Under the pieces are notes generated by a model, which searched no databases, was not told the DNA's origin, and saw only the letters and a program-made list of their open reading frames with translations. A stretch of 64,000 bases of DNA. It comes from Annona cherimola. Its lineage: Eukaryota; Streptophyta; Magnoliopsida; Magnoliales; Annonaceae. Shown piece by piece: positions 11,781-21,846 of this stretch. The stretch is from NCBI GenBank assembly GCA_030490835.1, contig CM059974.1:813501-877500 (forward strand), written 5' to 3'. A program made the translations under genes and the position numbers. Position 1 is the first letter of the stretch, and every line of letters begins with the position of its first letter.

Positions 11781-12261
11781 TCGTTTTTATTAAAATTTTA
11801 GGAGTTGACTATGTTGTTCTTTCTTCCGTTTCAAGTGCTCGTTTTCAGATTTATTGTTGGATACTCCTCTTCGATAGCTTCATCTCCATTTATTCTTCTC
11901 TCTGGAGGGCGATGGTTCCCATGCAATAGACCAAGCAACAAATATTCTAAAAATAGATGAAGAATAATAAATTTGGATGGATGCAAAATATTTTTATAAT
12001 TTCTATAATCACATAAGATAGTCAACTGGACGATAGAAACATTCAAACATTGTGGTGCACAATGAAATTCCCTGGCATCATGATCTCTTCTTACATATGA
12101 ACGTGAAGAAGAGAAAGGTAAAGGAATTGATGACATTGAGAGCTATGTTTCCCAAGGATGAACAAGATATCTATGGAACCACTGACCCACATACAACAGG
12201 AAAAGGAAACAAAAGGGTGAAAATTTTTTAGCATAATGAAATTTCATGCCAATATAACAAA
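11781..12261. other. 3' flank of ENH1-like gene; otherwise unassigned
   Basis: A 101-residue minus-strand frame (11831-12136) has no recognisable domain. The part nearest 12261 is presumably the 3' untranslated region of the minus-strand gene to the right. Confidence 0.4.
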
Positions 12262-14265
12262 TCATTGAAGACCATACACTAGCAATGCTCCAACCCCTGC
12301 AATTCCAATCACCAGACCTATAATTACTCCAAATGGGGGTAGTCCTCCTCCAATGGCTTTTCCTGCGTTCACATCATAACGTGCAAACCTCTTCTTTGGT
12401 GCTTGGCACTGTGGGCAAACATATGAATCCGGCTGCAGAAGAAGGAAATCACTCAGAAACTATCCAACTTACAGTTCCAACTTCAACAACAAATTTAGGA
12501 ATGAAAGCCCATGCTTTGAAGGAAATCAAGTATCAGATGGGTTTTTAGTGGTATAGTGTTCATAGAGAATCAGAGATGTTGTTACCGGTAAGGATTTACA
12601 ATGATGTCAAAATGGATTTGATAGCATTTGATTCTATTGATTTTCTATTATATACTGTCAAAATGAATTCATTAACAGCATTAGATGGAAGGATAACAGT
12701 ACAAGCATGGATGAAAACATTCTAAAAATTATTGGCATGATAAATACAAAAAAGAAAAAAAACGATAAACCTTATAGGAAAGACAATGAAATCGATATGG
12801 AAGAGATGATAAACTCAACTGCATTTTAACCATTCAAAGATTCTTAGTTTTTCAGAAAGGGAAGGCGATCTAGGTCAATGTACTTGCCTGTTCTTCGAAA
12901 GGCTTCTGGAGAAAGTAAATAAATCCACAGTCGAGGCATATATGGGTTGCTCTGGCCTGCAATTTACCAAATCATTCAAGTCAATTTCCAAGCTAGTGCA
13001 CCCGAATGGGAGATAGACCAAGCCTGTTATGTGAAACTCTCACCTTCTGAGATTCTGTCAGTTTCCTCCCAAAGCGAGGTGGAGCAGGCCTCTTTGGCAA
13101 CCGCCTAACATCTACTTCTGCACCTCTGCATCACAGAGGATATAAATTGGGTATGGTATTGCAGCTTGCGGTGAATATTCTTAGGGAGTTGGCTTCTATG
13201 TAATCCCATCCATTTTTCCCGCTTTGATGATTGATGGGAAATCTATTTCATCCATTGTATCTAACATTATTTATATTGTTATGGAAACCCTATCATTTGT
13301 CTAGTATTAATGCAGATTTTGCAGCTGTTCCATATTACATCATTCAGTCGATAGTCATGTACTTTCTAGTTCTGAACTCACGGTGAGAAAAAAACTGCTG
13401 ACCTGCTTACTACGAAGTAGACAGAGTCTGGTTTTGCTTGGATTGCTGTCTTTGTAAAACCCAACTTATCAGCAGGCCAGAGCTCATCCCCAAAGAAGCT
13501 GCTTGTGTAAATTACCTGGTCCCCGGCTTTTAGTCCAGCCTTGGCAGCATTCCCACCTCCCTCGACAGCCTAACAAAACCGTGGATGCTTGTGAAATTAG
13601 CAAGGACAATTCAGTTACTTTATGCAGCAACAAGCCAGAAACATTTCAAATGAAGCTGCACGTGAATTCAGATCATTTAAATGGTCAGAACAACATAGAA
13701 ACGGTAATCGGCAGTCGTCGGATACTTTTTAATCACCACCTTTTCGTAGGAAAGATTAAAATTTTCAGAAGATGGAAAAGGAAGTAAGCAATATATGTAT
13801 GTTACTGGAAACAGAAGCTAACCGTGATGACAACTCCACCTCCAGGCTTTTGGCCTAAGGTTAGACCTAATGGCTTATCAACTTCAACCTCAATGTTCTT
13901 GGATACACCAGCAGTCCTTGCGTTGATTTCAAGTCCTCTCCTTCTGAGGCCGCTCCTCTGCCCTCCTCTCTTTGTTTGAGAAATGGAAAATACCCTTTTG
14001 GCATCTGACAGAGAGAGCCCATGGAAGCTGGTTTTCTAGACAGAACATGAACAACAAAAGTCAAATAATCAATAGCTCCAGCTGAACGGGGTTTTCAGTG
14101 TTCTCCTTCTTTGAACAGAAGCTGTTCCGGGGGGTGCCATACCTGTTTTGCGGCAGATATCAGTTGCTTTACAGCAGTAGTCTTGGAAGAGTGGGACTGA
14201 GAAATTGAGCATGTAGAGGAGGAGGCTGCATAGGAAGCTGCTGCTGCAACGACAGCGGAAGACAT
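12262..14265 (-). CDS. ENH1: ENH1-like plastid protein with PDZ and rubredoxin domains
   Basis: Six exons on the minus strand: 14265-14143, 14035-13823, 13569-13403, 13125-13044, 12956-12888, 12432-12262, giving 274 residues, close to Arabidopsis ENH1 (At5g17170). Residues 1 to about 85 look like a plastid transit peptide (Ser/Ala rich start MSSAVVAAAASYAASSS, then basic). A PDZ domain covers about 88-165 (VEVDKPLGLTLG, then GNAAKAGLKAGDQVI). A rubredoxin-type iron site follows with Cys202/Cys205 (HICLDCG) and Cys224/Cys227 (YVCPQCQAPKKRF). The tail has one membrane segment, residues 252-272, so the protein is probably anchored in the thylakoid. ENH1 in Arabidopsis was found as an enhancer of the salt-sensitive sos3 mutant and is linked to redox or reactive-oxygen control; photosystem II assembly roles are known for related rubredoxins. 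The intron between the last two exons is GC-AG (donor gcaagt). The start is the first ATG of the transit peptide. Confidence 0.95.
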
Positions 14266-14494
14266 CTTGACTGGTGTTGCATTCGGGGGAGAGGAGAGAG
14301 AGAAAGGAGATGAGAAGAGTTGGGGGTGGGAGGATCATGTGGATGACAATAATCGTCTATGGATAATTGATAGTGGGAGCGGAATTTGGACCGGTAAACC
14401 ACGATCGTGATTGAGGAAGCCACACGCCCACCTCGCGCTGTGTGTAGAAAGAAGCGGTTTCATGTATCCCATCCTTTCTTCCCACTTTGATAAT

Positions 14495-14502
14495 TATTTA
14501 TA
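14495..14502 (-). promoter_or_regulatory. Possible TATA box of the ENH1-like gene
   Basis: Reads TATAAATA on the minus strand, about 230 bases upstream of the start codon. That leaves room for a 5' leader of about 200 bases. AT-rich surroundings make chance occurrence possible. Confidence 0.3.
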
Positions 14503-14597
14503 TTTGTCTCGTTAAGAAACTAAGTTGAGAAAATCCAAAGCTTCGCATTTTTTTTATTGGTGTACGTACACATGTTTGATATTACAATCGAGCGCAT

Positions 14598-14735
14598 TCA
14601 ACCCTTATACAATGGACGGTCATTTCTATAAATACTTTCATTAGGGAAGAAATTTTAATAAATACAACCCTTATACAATGGACGGTCATTTCTATAAATA
14701 CTTTCACATTACGGAAGAAATTTTAATAAATACTC
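14598..14735 (+). repeat. Tandem duplication of about 67 bp
   Basis: The block beginning aacccttatacaatggacgg and ending ttttaataaatac occurs twice in a row (about 14598-14664 and 14665-14732), nearly identical except for a few changed or added bases after ctttca. A shorter, more decayed third unit (actctcatacgaggga) follows. It lies upstream of the ENH1-like gene. Confidence 0.8.
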
Positions 14736-15009
14736 TCATACGAGGGAATTTTTTTTAATAAACTCTACAATAAATATGGTAACTTTTACCCCCCTCCCTC
14801 GCTGGGCAATTTGCGCCCATGTGCTGGACCACCAGGCCACAGGCTTGGTGGTAAGATGTTTTTTGAAAATATTATGTCAACTCATGTTCTTAGAAGTGGA
14901 AACATGCTCGTCCAAGAGTTAGCAAATTATACTTTATATCAGCAAGTTAAGTGCAGTGTGTGGCCGAGAAGCCTCTTAATTTGTCCAGCTAGATGCTTGT
15001 ATAAAAATA

Positions 15010-15415
15010 CCGAGAAATGATCCTGTTAGCCCGGGTTAACTAAATGCCCCACTTAGTTCACCTTAAAAATCTTATTTAAATTTTTTTTTTTTTTTACTTT
15101 TTTCTTCATACGCTTGCTTATCTAAGTGTATTTAATATATAAATCAAGTTTTACCATTTTTGGATATGTGTATATATTTTTTTAGATTTAAAAAAAAAGA
15201 ATATTTTAAATACATATATATACATAGATGTTTAAAAATCTCAAAAAAATAGATAAACATATTCAAAAATGTTAAAACTTGGTCTATATGTTAAATACAC
15301 TTAGATAAATAAGTGCACGAAGAAAAAAGTAAAAAAAAAAGTTGTTGTAAATATGTTTTTTAAGGTGGGCTAAGTGAGACATTTATTTAGCCCGGACTAA
15401 CAGGATCTTTTCTCA
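15010..15415. mobile_element. Palindromic foldback element (family F1, copy 1)
   Basis: The ends are inverted repeats: gatcctgttagcccgggtta at 15019 and the inverse ttagcccggactaacaggatc ending at 15407; pairing goes on outward (gagaaat/ttttctc) and inward over most of the element. The centre holds the family core, aagttttaccatttttgga with its inverse caaaaatgttaaaacttgg. Copies 2-5 are at 28338, 38337, 39591 and 53362. Confidence 0.75.
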
Positions 15416-16060
15416 AAAATACCTCTCTTGTTTATGAATGGTCGGGACCTTCAAAAAAAATTTGCTTTTACTCTTTTTAAAAAAAAAAAAAAATGTACAT
15501 GGGCACATTTGCTTTAAGATGTGCCTTTTGCTCTTTTTTTTTTTTGAAAAAAAAATTATGCATGGGCTTTAAGATATATATATTTACATGTAAATTATGA
15601 AAAATATTTAGTTCCTTCACACATGAATGAGAATATAATCATAATTTATAAATTATTTATTTATACAGTAATGATATTTTAAATAATTTAAATGTTGAAA
15701 ACTGGGGGTTTCGAAAGCATAGGTCAATTTTCTATCTTCATATTTTAAATTACCTCTGCTGTTAGGTCTTAATTCAACTATTTTATCACCACTTGGATCA
15801 TAAGCAGTTGTCATAAGTAAATTAAGGACATCTAGGGTGAGAGATTCAAAGCTGGAAGCTAGGTAAACACACTCGTTTCATCGCTCTTCTCTTGTCCGCT
15901 CATCCAAGGTAGGTAACAATAAAATAAAATAAAATAAAAAAATCTTAATTGGAGCATCATAGTTAACGGGTTTATTTGCAATATTTTAAAACATAGAAAA
16001 TCCATTCTGCAATATTCAAAAGTTCAAAATACATTTTTAAATTTGCAATTGTTCAATTAA
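15416..16060. other. AT-rich spacer with simple repeats
   Basis: Contains homopolymer A and T runs (15475-15550) and an (aaaat)n run near 15920-15940. No gene seen. Confidence 0.4.
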
Positions 16061-16351
16061 GGGTATGTTTGTCTGGGGCCAAAACTTGTCAATTAAAACT
16101 TTTCAACCCAAAACTTTTAACTCTTCATAACTACTCTATTTTTTAATTATTTTTTCACATTTTTCTATACAAACTACCCTACTTTTCAATCATTTCTACA
16201 CAACTACCCATACAACTAACCTATCTATTTTAACTTTATTCTCTTTACTCCTCATCATTACCCCTATTATATCACATCATTTTCTATCAATTTGACAACT
16301 TCTACCTCTAAAACTTTTCATCAAAAGTTTTACCTCCAACCAAACACACCC
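16061..16351. mobile_element. Tourist-like MITE (family T1) upstream of POR
   Basis: Ends gggtatgtttgtct and ccaaacacaccc, flanked on both sides by TAA, the expected 3-bp target duplication. Inside is the family sequence (taacctatctattttaactt, atatcacatcattttctatc). It ends 352 bases before the POR start codon and so sits in the likely promoter. Confidence 0.85.
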
Positions 16352-16703
16352 TAAATTGCGGGCTCTATCTTCCCAATACCTCGGCTAGGGTGCCGTTGCC
16401 AAGCATGGTATGGAGTATGGACGTGTGAACGTATGGCTGGCGGACCCCACCAAAATGACGAAAAGATATGGGACGAAATCCAAAAGACAAAACCCCATTG
16501 GCCAATACACAAAACGGGCAGCCAGTTTATCCTCCCTCCATTGCATAGCGGAAAAGAAAAAAAAGATAAAAAAAATCTTCCTTCTCCAACCAACCCATTC
16601 AGATTAATACCGCAAGGAAAGAAAGCATTTAGCTGTTGCTCTTGGGATTGGAAGAAAATTCTTCAGCTAGCTGTGCGGTGAGGGTGTGGTAAAAACACTG
16701 TCA

Positions 16704-19068
16704 ATGGCGTTGCAAGCCTCTCTCCTGCCTTCCCTTACCATGCACAAGGAGGTCCCCCCATTTAATCCTCTGCTAGTACATGTTTGCTAGCTTACATTCA
16801 ACAATTCGAGTGGTTTTCCTTACTCTCTTAGATGCTAACTAGCATATGTCTAACCAGCAGGTGAAAAAGAAGGAGACAGCGAATTTTGGGATATCGCTCT
16901 CTGACAATCTCATGGCAGACTTCAACCCTCCTCTCATCAGAAGCATGGTATGATTTCCATTTCCATAAAACTCTGGTTTCAGAAATTATGTTTATTATTA
17001 TTGTTGTTCTTTTAAAACTCTGTTAAATGATGTTCGAGCTTATCAAACTCCTATGAAAGCTCGATAAGTCCATAACGATTTTAATACGGTTTACTAATAT
17101 TTGTTTTAAACTTTACAAAACTCTATTAACAGTACCAACCCTACAAAAAGTTCAAAAGATTTTGATGAGCTTTAATAAAATTTCAACGGACTTTTCGGTA
17201 AGGTTAAGTCAATTAAAGCCCACTAAATTCTTTTAGTGCTTTTATACAGTTTTAAAAATTTTCTCTGATTTTACTGACCTTCTTTTAAACTACGGTGAAC
17301 TACTCTAGATTTTGTAATTTTCTCGGGGTAAACGAAATTTCAAAAAAAAAATAAAAATCGAAAGAGCTTATAAATAGACTATTTAATGTTTTTTTTAAAA
17401 TTGAATAATTCGGACCCTAAAAATTTATCCACATATTTTATTGAATTTTATATAAAAATTAAATAATCCTATTTTTGTTCATACTATAACAACGTTCGCT
17501 AGTTATGAATGCGCGTGTGAATAAAACTATTTTCCATATTTGTAGACACTTAGGTAATTGGATAATTACTTCTTAAGCCCGTGACAGGATTGGAATTCTT
17601 TTTGGTCCAACAAATTTTATTTCATGGATTAATGTTCACAATGTACTTACAAGTATCTTTTGCGAATGTTACTAATATCAATTTACAGAACCGATGCAAT
17701 CAACAAAAAAAAAAAAAAAAACCGCCATGGAAGCAGGTAGCTAGTCCAGCTCAACTGAATGGTGTTTTAATCATGATCATTTTGCTTAATTTTCTTTGGT
17801 GGGATGAATGTGCAGAGGAAGATAAGCCAAGGGAAGTTATTAGCTGTTGAGGTGAGAGCAGAAGCCGCGGTAACAACTCCTGCAATCAGCAGGTCTGCAC
17901 AAGAAGGAAAGAAAACACTGAGAAAGGGGACTGTGATAATCACCGGCGCCTCATCCGGCTTAGGACTTGCCACTGCCAAAGCTCTTTCTGAGTCTGGCAA
18001 ATGGGATGTCGTCATGGCTTGCAGAGACTTCCTCAAGGCTGAGAGAGCAGCCAAATCTGTGGGCATGTCCAAAGACAACTACACAGTCATGCACCTTGAT
18101 CTTGCATCCTTGGACAGCGTCAGGCAGTTTGTTCAAAACTTCAGACAGTTAGGGAAGCCGTTGGATGTGCTTGTTTGCAATGCTGCAGTCTACCTGCCCA
18201 CAGCCAAGGACCCCACCTTCACTGCTGAGGGGTTTGAATTGAGTGTAGGGACTAACCACCTTGGCCATTTCCTCCTCTCCCGGCTGCTGCTTGACGACTT
18301 GAACAAATCTGACTACCCATCAAAGCGACTCATCATCGTTGGCTCAATAACAGGTAGGTTTCGGATCAAACACCTGTACCCTGGACATTGCTGTGGCTTT
18401 TACATGGTCTATTGCAGATTTTAATTGAAGCGTCTGGGTTAGGGAACACAAACACCTTGGCTGGAAATGTCCCACCAAAGGCGAATTTGGGTGATCTCCG
18501 TGGACTGGCAGGTGGGTTGAATGGCTTGAACAGCTCACCAATGATTGATGGGGGGGAGTTTGACGGAGCCAAGGCCTACAAGGACAGCAAGGTCTGCAAC
18601 ATGCTATCAATGCAGGAATTCCACAGGAGATACCATGAGGAAACAGGCATCACCTTTGCTTCACTCTACCCTGGCTGCATCGCCACAACAGGTTTGTTTA
18701 GGTCTCACATCCCGCTGTTCAGGTTCCTCTTCCCTCCATTCCAGAAATACATCACGAAGGGCTATGTCTCTGAGGAAGAAGCGGGCAAGCGATTGGCACA
18801 GGTTTGAATACTTGGAAATTAATGGCAGTGTACAGCTTCTTTGGTTTTGTTAGTTGTGCCAAATTCATTTTTTGATTTTAAAATTTTTTATTATTTATTT
18901 ATTTTGTATCAGGTGGTGAGTGATCCCAGCCTCACCAAATCCGGTGTTTATTGGAGCTGGAACAAGAACTCATCATCATTTGAGAATCAGCTATCGCAGG
19001 AAGCTAGTGATCCAGAGAAAGCCAGAAAAGTATGGGAAATCAGTGAGAAACTAGTTGGTCTAGCTTGA
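16704..19068 (+). CDS. POR: Light-dependent NADPH:protochlorophyllide oxidoreductase (POR)
   Basis: Five exons: 16704-16751 (possibly to 16775), 16861-16947, 17816-18353, 18443-18801, 18913-19068, about 395 residues, normal for plant POR. It reduces the D ring of protochlorophyllide to chlorophyllide with NADPH in a light-driven step of chlorophyll synthesis, in plastids. Seen: a transit peptide starting [16 protein letters not shown] as in known PORs; the short-chain dehydrogenase NADPH site [37 protein letters not shown]; the catalytic Tyr-Lys pair in [26 protein letters not shown]; and the conserved end [12 protein letters not shown]. Every junction after exon 1 is in phase with GT-AG sites. 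The end of exon 1 is less sure: gtcccc at 16752 is a weak donor, and gtacat at 16776 is an in-frame alternative that adds eight residues to the transit peptide. It cannot be told from sequence whether this is a PORA-, B- or C-type gene. Confidence 0.97.
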
Positions 19069-19582
19069 TGATGCGTTTGGTGTGAGAAACAGGAAGGTCT
19101 CACCATATGCTGTTCTGCGTGCAGTTTCATCCCTAGATGAGCAAGATTTTGTATGAATAAAGATAAAGGTTTGAGATTTCTCTTGCAGTTGACAAAACTG
19201 TAGCATCAGAATTTTGTTAGATCTCATTATAAACGTTTTTAAAAATAGGCAATAAGATAAATTCTGGAGTCCATCTGCTAGTGCAGTTACTAAGGTGGTT
19301 GGTTATTTATTAGAAAAGAATTGGAAGAGGAGTGAACAGATCTTTTAGGAGTTTGAACATGCAAGAACCAGAGTTTCAGATTCTACGACAGAATGACTGT
19401 AATTCATTACAAGTCATTACGGGAAATTAAGCAAAACAACTAAGGAATAAACTCATGGATAAGCAAATTAGCATCTTAATGGGACCGATCAAAAGGTCTG
19501 CCATGATACATAGAGCTCTCGCATATTGCAGGATCTGAGGAGCATCAATGTATAAAGCCGCACCCTTGCTTAGTTACATAAA
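19069..19582. other. 3' flank of POR; nothing else recognised
   Basis: Probable 3' untranslated region (aataaag at about 19157 is a possible polyadenylation signal), then spacer without a recognisable gene. Confidence 0.5.
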
Positions 19583-19874
19583 GGGTGTGTTTGGTTACAC
19601 ATAAAACATGTCAATGAAAACTTTTCAATCAACAACTTTTCACTTCTCATAACTACCTTATTTTTTAATTATTTTTTCACATTTTTCTATATAAACAACT
19701 CTACTTTTCAATGATTTCCACACAAATACCCATACAACTACCCTATCTATTTTAACTTTATTCTTTTTATACCTCATTATTACCTCTATCATATCACATC
19801 ATTTTCTATCAACTTGACAACTTCTACTCTGAAAAGTTTTCATCAAAAAGTTTTACCTCCAACCAAACACACCC
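19583..19874. mobile_element. Tourist-like MITE (family T1), best-preserved copy
   Basis: Ends gggtgtgtttggtt and aaccaaacacaccc are near-perfect inverted repeats; AAA on both sides may be a mutated target duplication. Length 292 bp. Same orientation and inner sequence as 16061-16351. Confidence 0.85.
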
Positions 19875-19939
19875 AAAGACTGCTTTGGGGGCTCAAGCCC
19901 ACGAACTCCCATCTACACCATTGACTTGTTTTGATATTA

Positions 19940-20213
19940 GGGTTGTATTCGGAAAGTGATAAAATTTTTAAATGAAAAGTTTTTAGCGTAAATTTTTTTG
20001 AAATGAGATAGAGGTAATAATGAGAAATAAAGAGAATAAAATTAAAATAGATATATTAGTTGTATGTGTAATTGTATATAAATGATCGAAAAGTAGGATA
20101 ATCTGTATAGAAAGTTATACTGAAATAATTAAAAAATAGAGTAATTGTAGAGAGTGAAAATTTTTATATCGAAAAGTTTTAGTAGGAAAGTTTTATATTG
20201 AAACAAAGACACG
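19940..20213. mobile_element. Tourist-like MITE (family T1), opposite orientation
   Basis: Left end gggttgtattcgg, right end acaaagacacg, TTA on both sides. The inside is the reverse complement of the neighbouring copy (ataaaattaaaatagata). Confidence 0.75.
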
Positions 20214-20527
20214 TTAGATGGAATTTGAGAATTTGATACAACATATTTCTCAAGACTTGGATCTTTTGAAACAAGGAGGGATGCCTCAAACATAATACTA
20301 GCAGATGTATATGCTAACAAAATATAGAAAAGAAAGGCAGAATTCTTCATAAAAATTCTCCGAAAACAAAATCAACCATGTTCTGTCGTAAGTATCCGTG
20401 ATTGTGTGAATATTATTGTATTAAGACGTTACTTAGAGCCTGCTCGATCTGCCTTTATTCAGGGAGTTCAGAACTTATTTCCTCAAATAAAATAAAGAGC
20501 CCACGCGTATAAATTCTGTTTAATTAT

Positions 20528-20808
20528 GGGTGCGTTTGTTAAAGAATAAAAATTTTGATGAAAAGTTTTGAAGAATAAAAATTGTCAAATGATGTGATAT
20601 GATAGGAGTAATGATGTGTAGTAAAGAGAATAAAGTTAAAATAGATAGGTTAGTTGTGTGGATAGTTGTGTAGAAATGATTGAAAAGTAGGGTAGTTGTA
20701 TAGGAAAATGTGAAAAAATGATTAAAAAATTTGATAGCCGTGGAAAGTGAAAAGTTTTAGATTGAAAAGTTTTAACTTGATATTTTTTGTGAATTGCTAA
20801 ACACACCC
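20528..20808. mobile_element. Tourist-like MITE (family T1)
   Basis: Left end gggtgcgtttgtt, right end aaacacaccc, inner aagttaaaatagataggtta. Third copy within 1.3 kb. Confidence 0.8.
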
Positions 20809-20904
20809 ATATATTTAGGACAGTAGCTTGGTCGCCTATTTTGATAAACAAGCCGAAAGCACATCTCGGGGTGCTTATATATATTATTTAATTCTTCATG
20901 TCTA

Positions 20905-21609
20905 CGGGTGCAATTCGGGCTCATGAAACTCGGGTTCATCTCGACCCTAACCCTAACCCTATTTATAAAACATCAACCCTAACCCTAACCCTATTTGTAA
21001 AACCAGAACTCTAACCCTATTTTTGAAAATCGGGTTCGGGCTGAGTTTCGGATTGAAATTTATGTTGATGAATTTACATTTTATTTAAAAGTAATAAGTT
21101 TAGAATTTCATTTGAATAAATAATAATAGCAAATTATATAGGTAAACATAATAATATATAATTAAACTGCATATTTTTTAAAAATAGTAATGTAAAGAAT
21201 ATTTTTAGAAAAAATTTAACATCAAAACTAAGATAAAGAAAAAAAATTAATAAGTGTAAAAATGAATGATAAAAATAAAAGATAAATATAAATAAAATAA
21301 TATACTTTATTTACAATAAAATTACAATATGCCAAATACGTATTCAAATATAGATATAATAACATAAAATATAAAGAATATAAAGAAATATTGTTTAAAT
21401 AGTATGTATATAACATATTTTATAATAAATATAAAATGAAAAATCGAGTTCGGGTTCACTTAAACCCTAACCCTATCATATTTACAAATCAGGTTCATCG
21501 GGTTCGGATTTTTCGGGCTCGGATTATGAAAAATAAGTTCCAACATTGCCCACAATCGGGTTCGGCGGGGCCGGGTTCGGGCTCAACCCGGCCCAAGTTG
21601 AACCCCTAT
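20905..21609. mobile_element. hAT-like non-autonomous element with CCCTAA-rich ends (family H)
   Basis: Opens cgggtgcaattcgggctc and closes with the inverse-type ccaagttgaacccct, giving terminal inverted repeats near (T)AGGGGTGCAACTTGGGCT. Runs of CCCTAA (20940-21020, 21455-21475) and many cgggttcggg phrases make up the outer parts; the middle is AT-rich. A second copy at 56586-57490 shares over 250 bp of inner sequence and carries an insertion that is absent here. Confidence 0.65.
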
Positions 21610-21846
21610 TCTTGTCCAAGAGTAGACTCGAAGCTGCTGCTTGTTAAAAGAGAAAATTTGGACCATCGCCCGAAAACTTGGGAGAGATTGAAATGGAAGT
21701 CCTGCAATATGTTAGCTGCCAACTTCCAATAAATATTGAAATACCAGGGTAAAGCACAGAGTACAGAGAGACTGTACACATCTACAACTGATCTCCCAGA
21801 GCTCTCAAACCAAAATTTCAGTAGAAAGAAGTAAATGGCGGGAAAT

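Noticed and set aside
11831..12136. 101-residue minus-strand frame
   Set aside because: No domain, no conserved motif; may be 3' flank of the ENH1-like gene.
20940..21020. Runs of CCCTAA that look like telomere repeats
   Set aside because: They are short, part of a transposon that also has a CCCTAA end at 21455 and a decayed copy at 56.6 kb. The usual angiosperm telomere unit is CCCTAAA.
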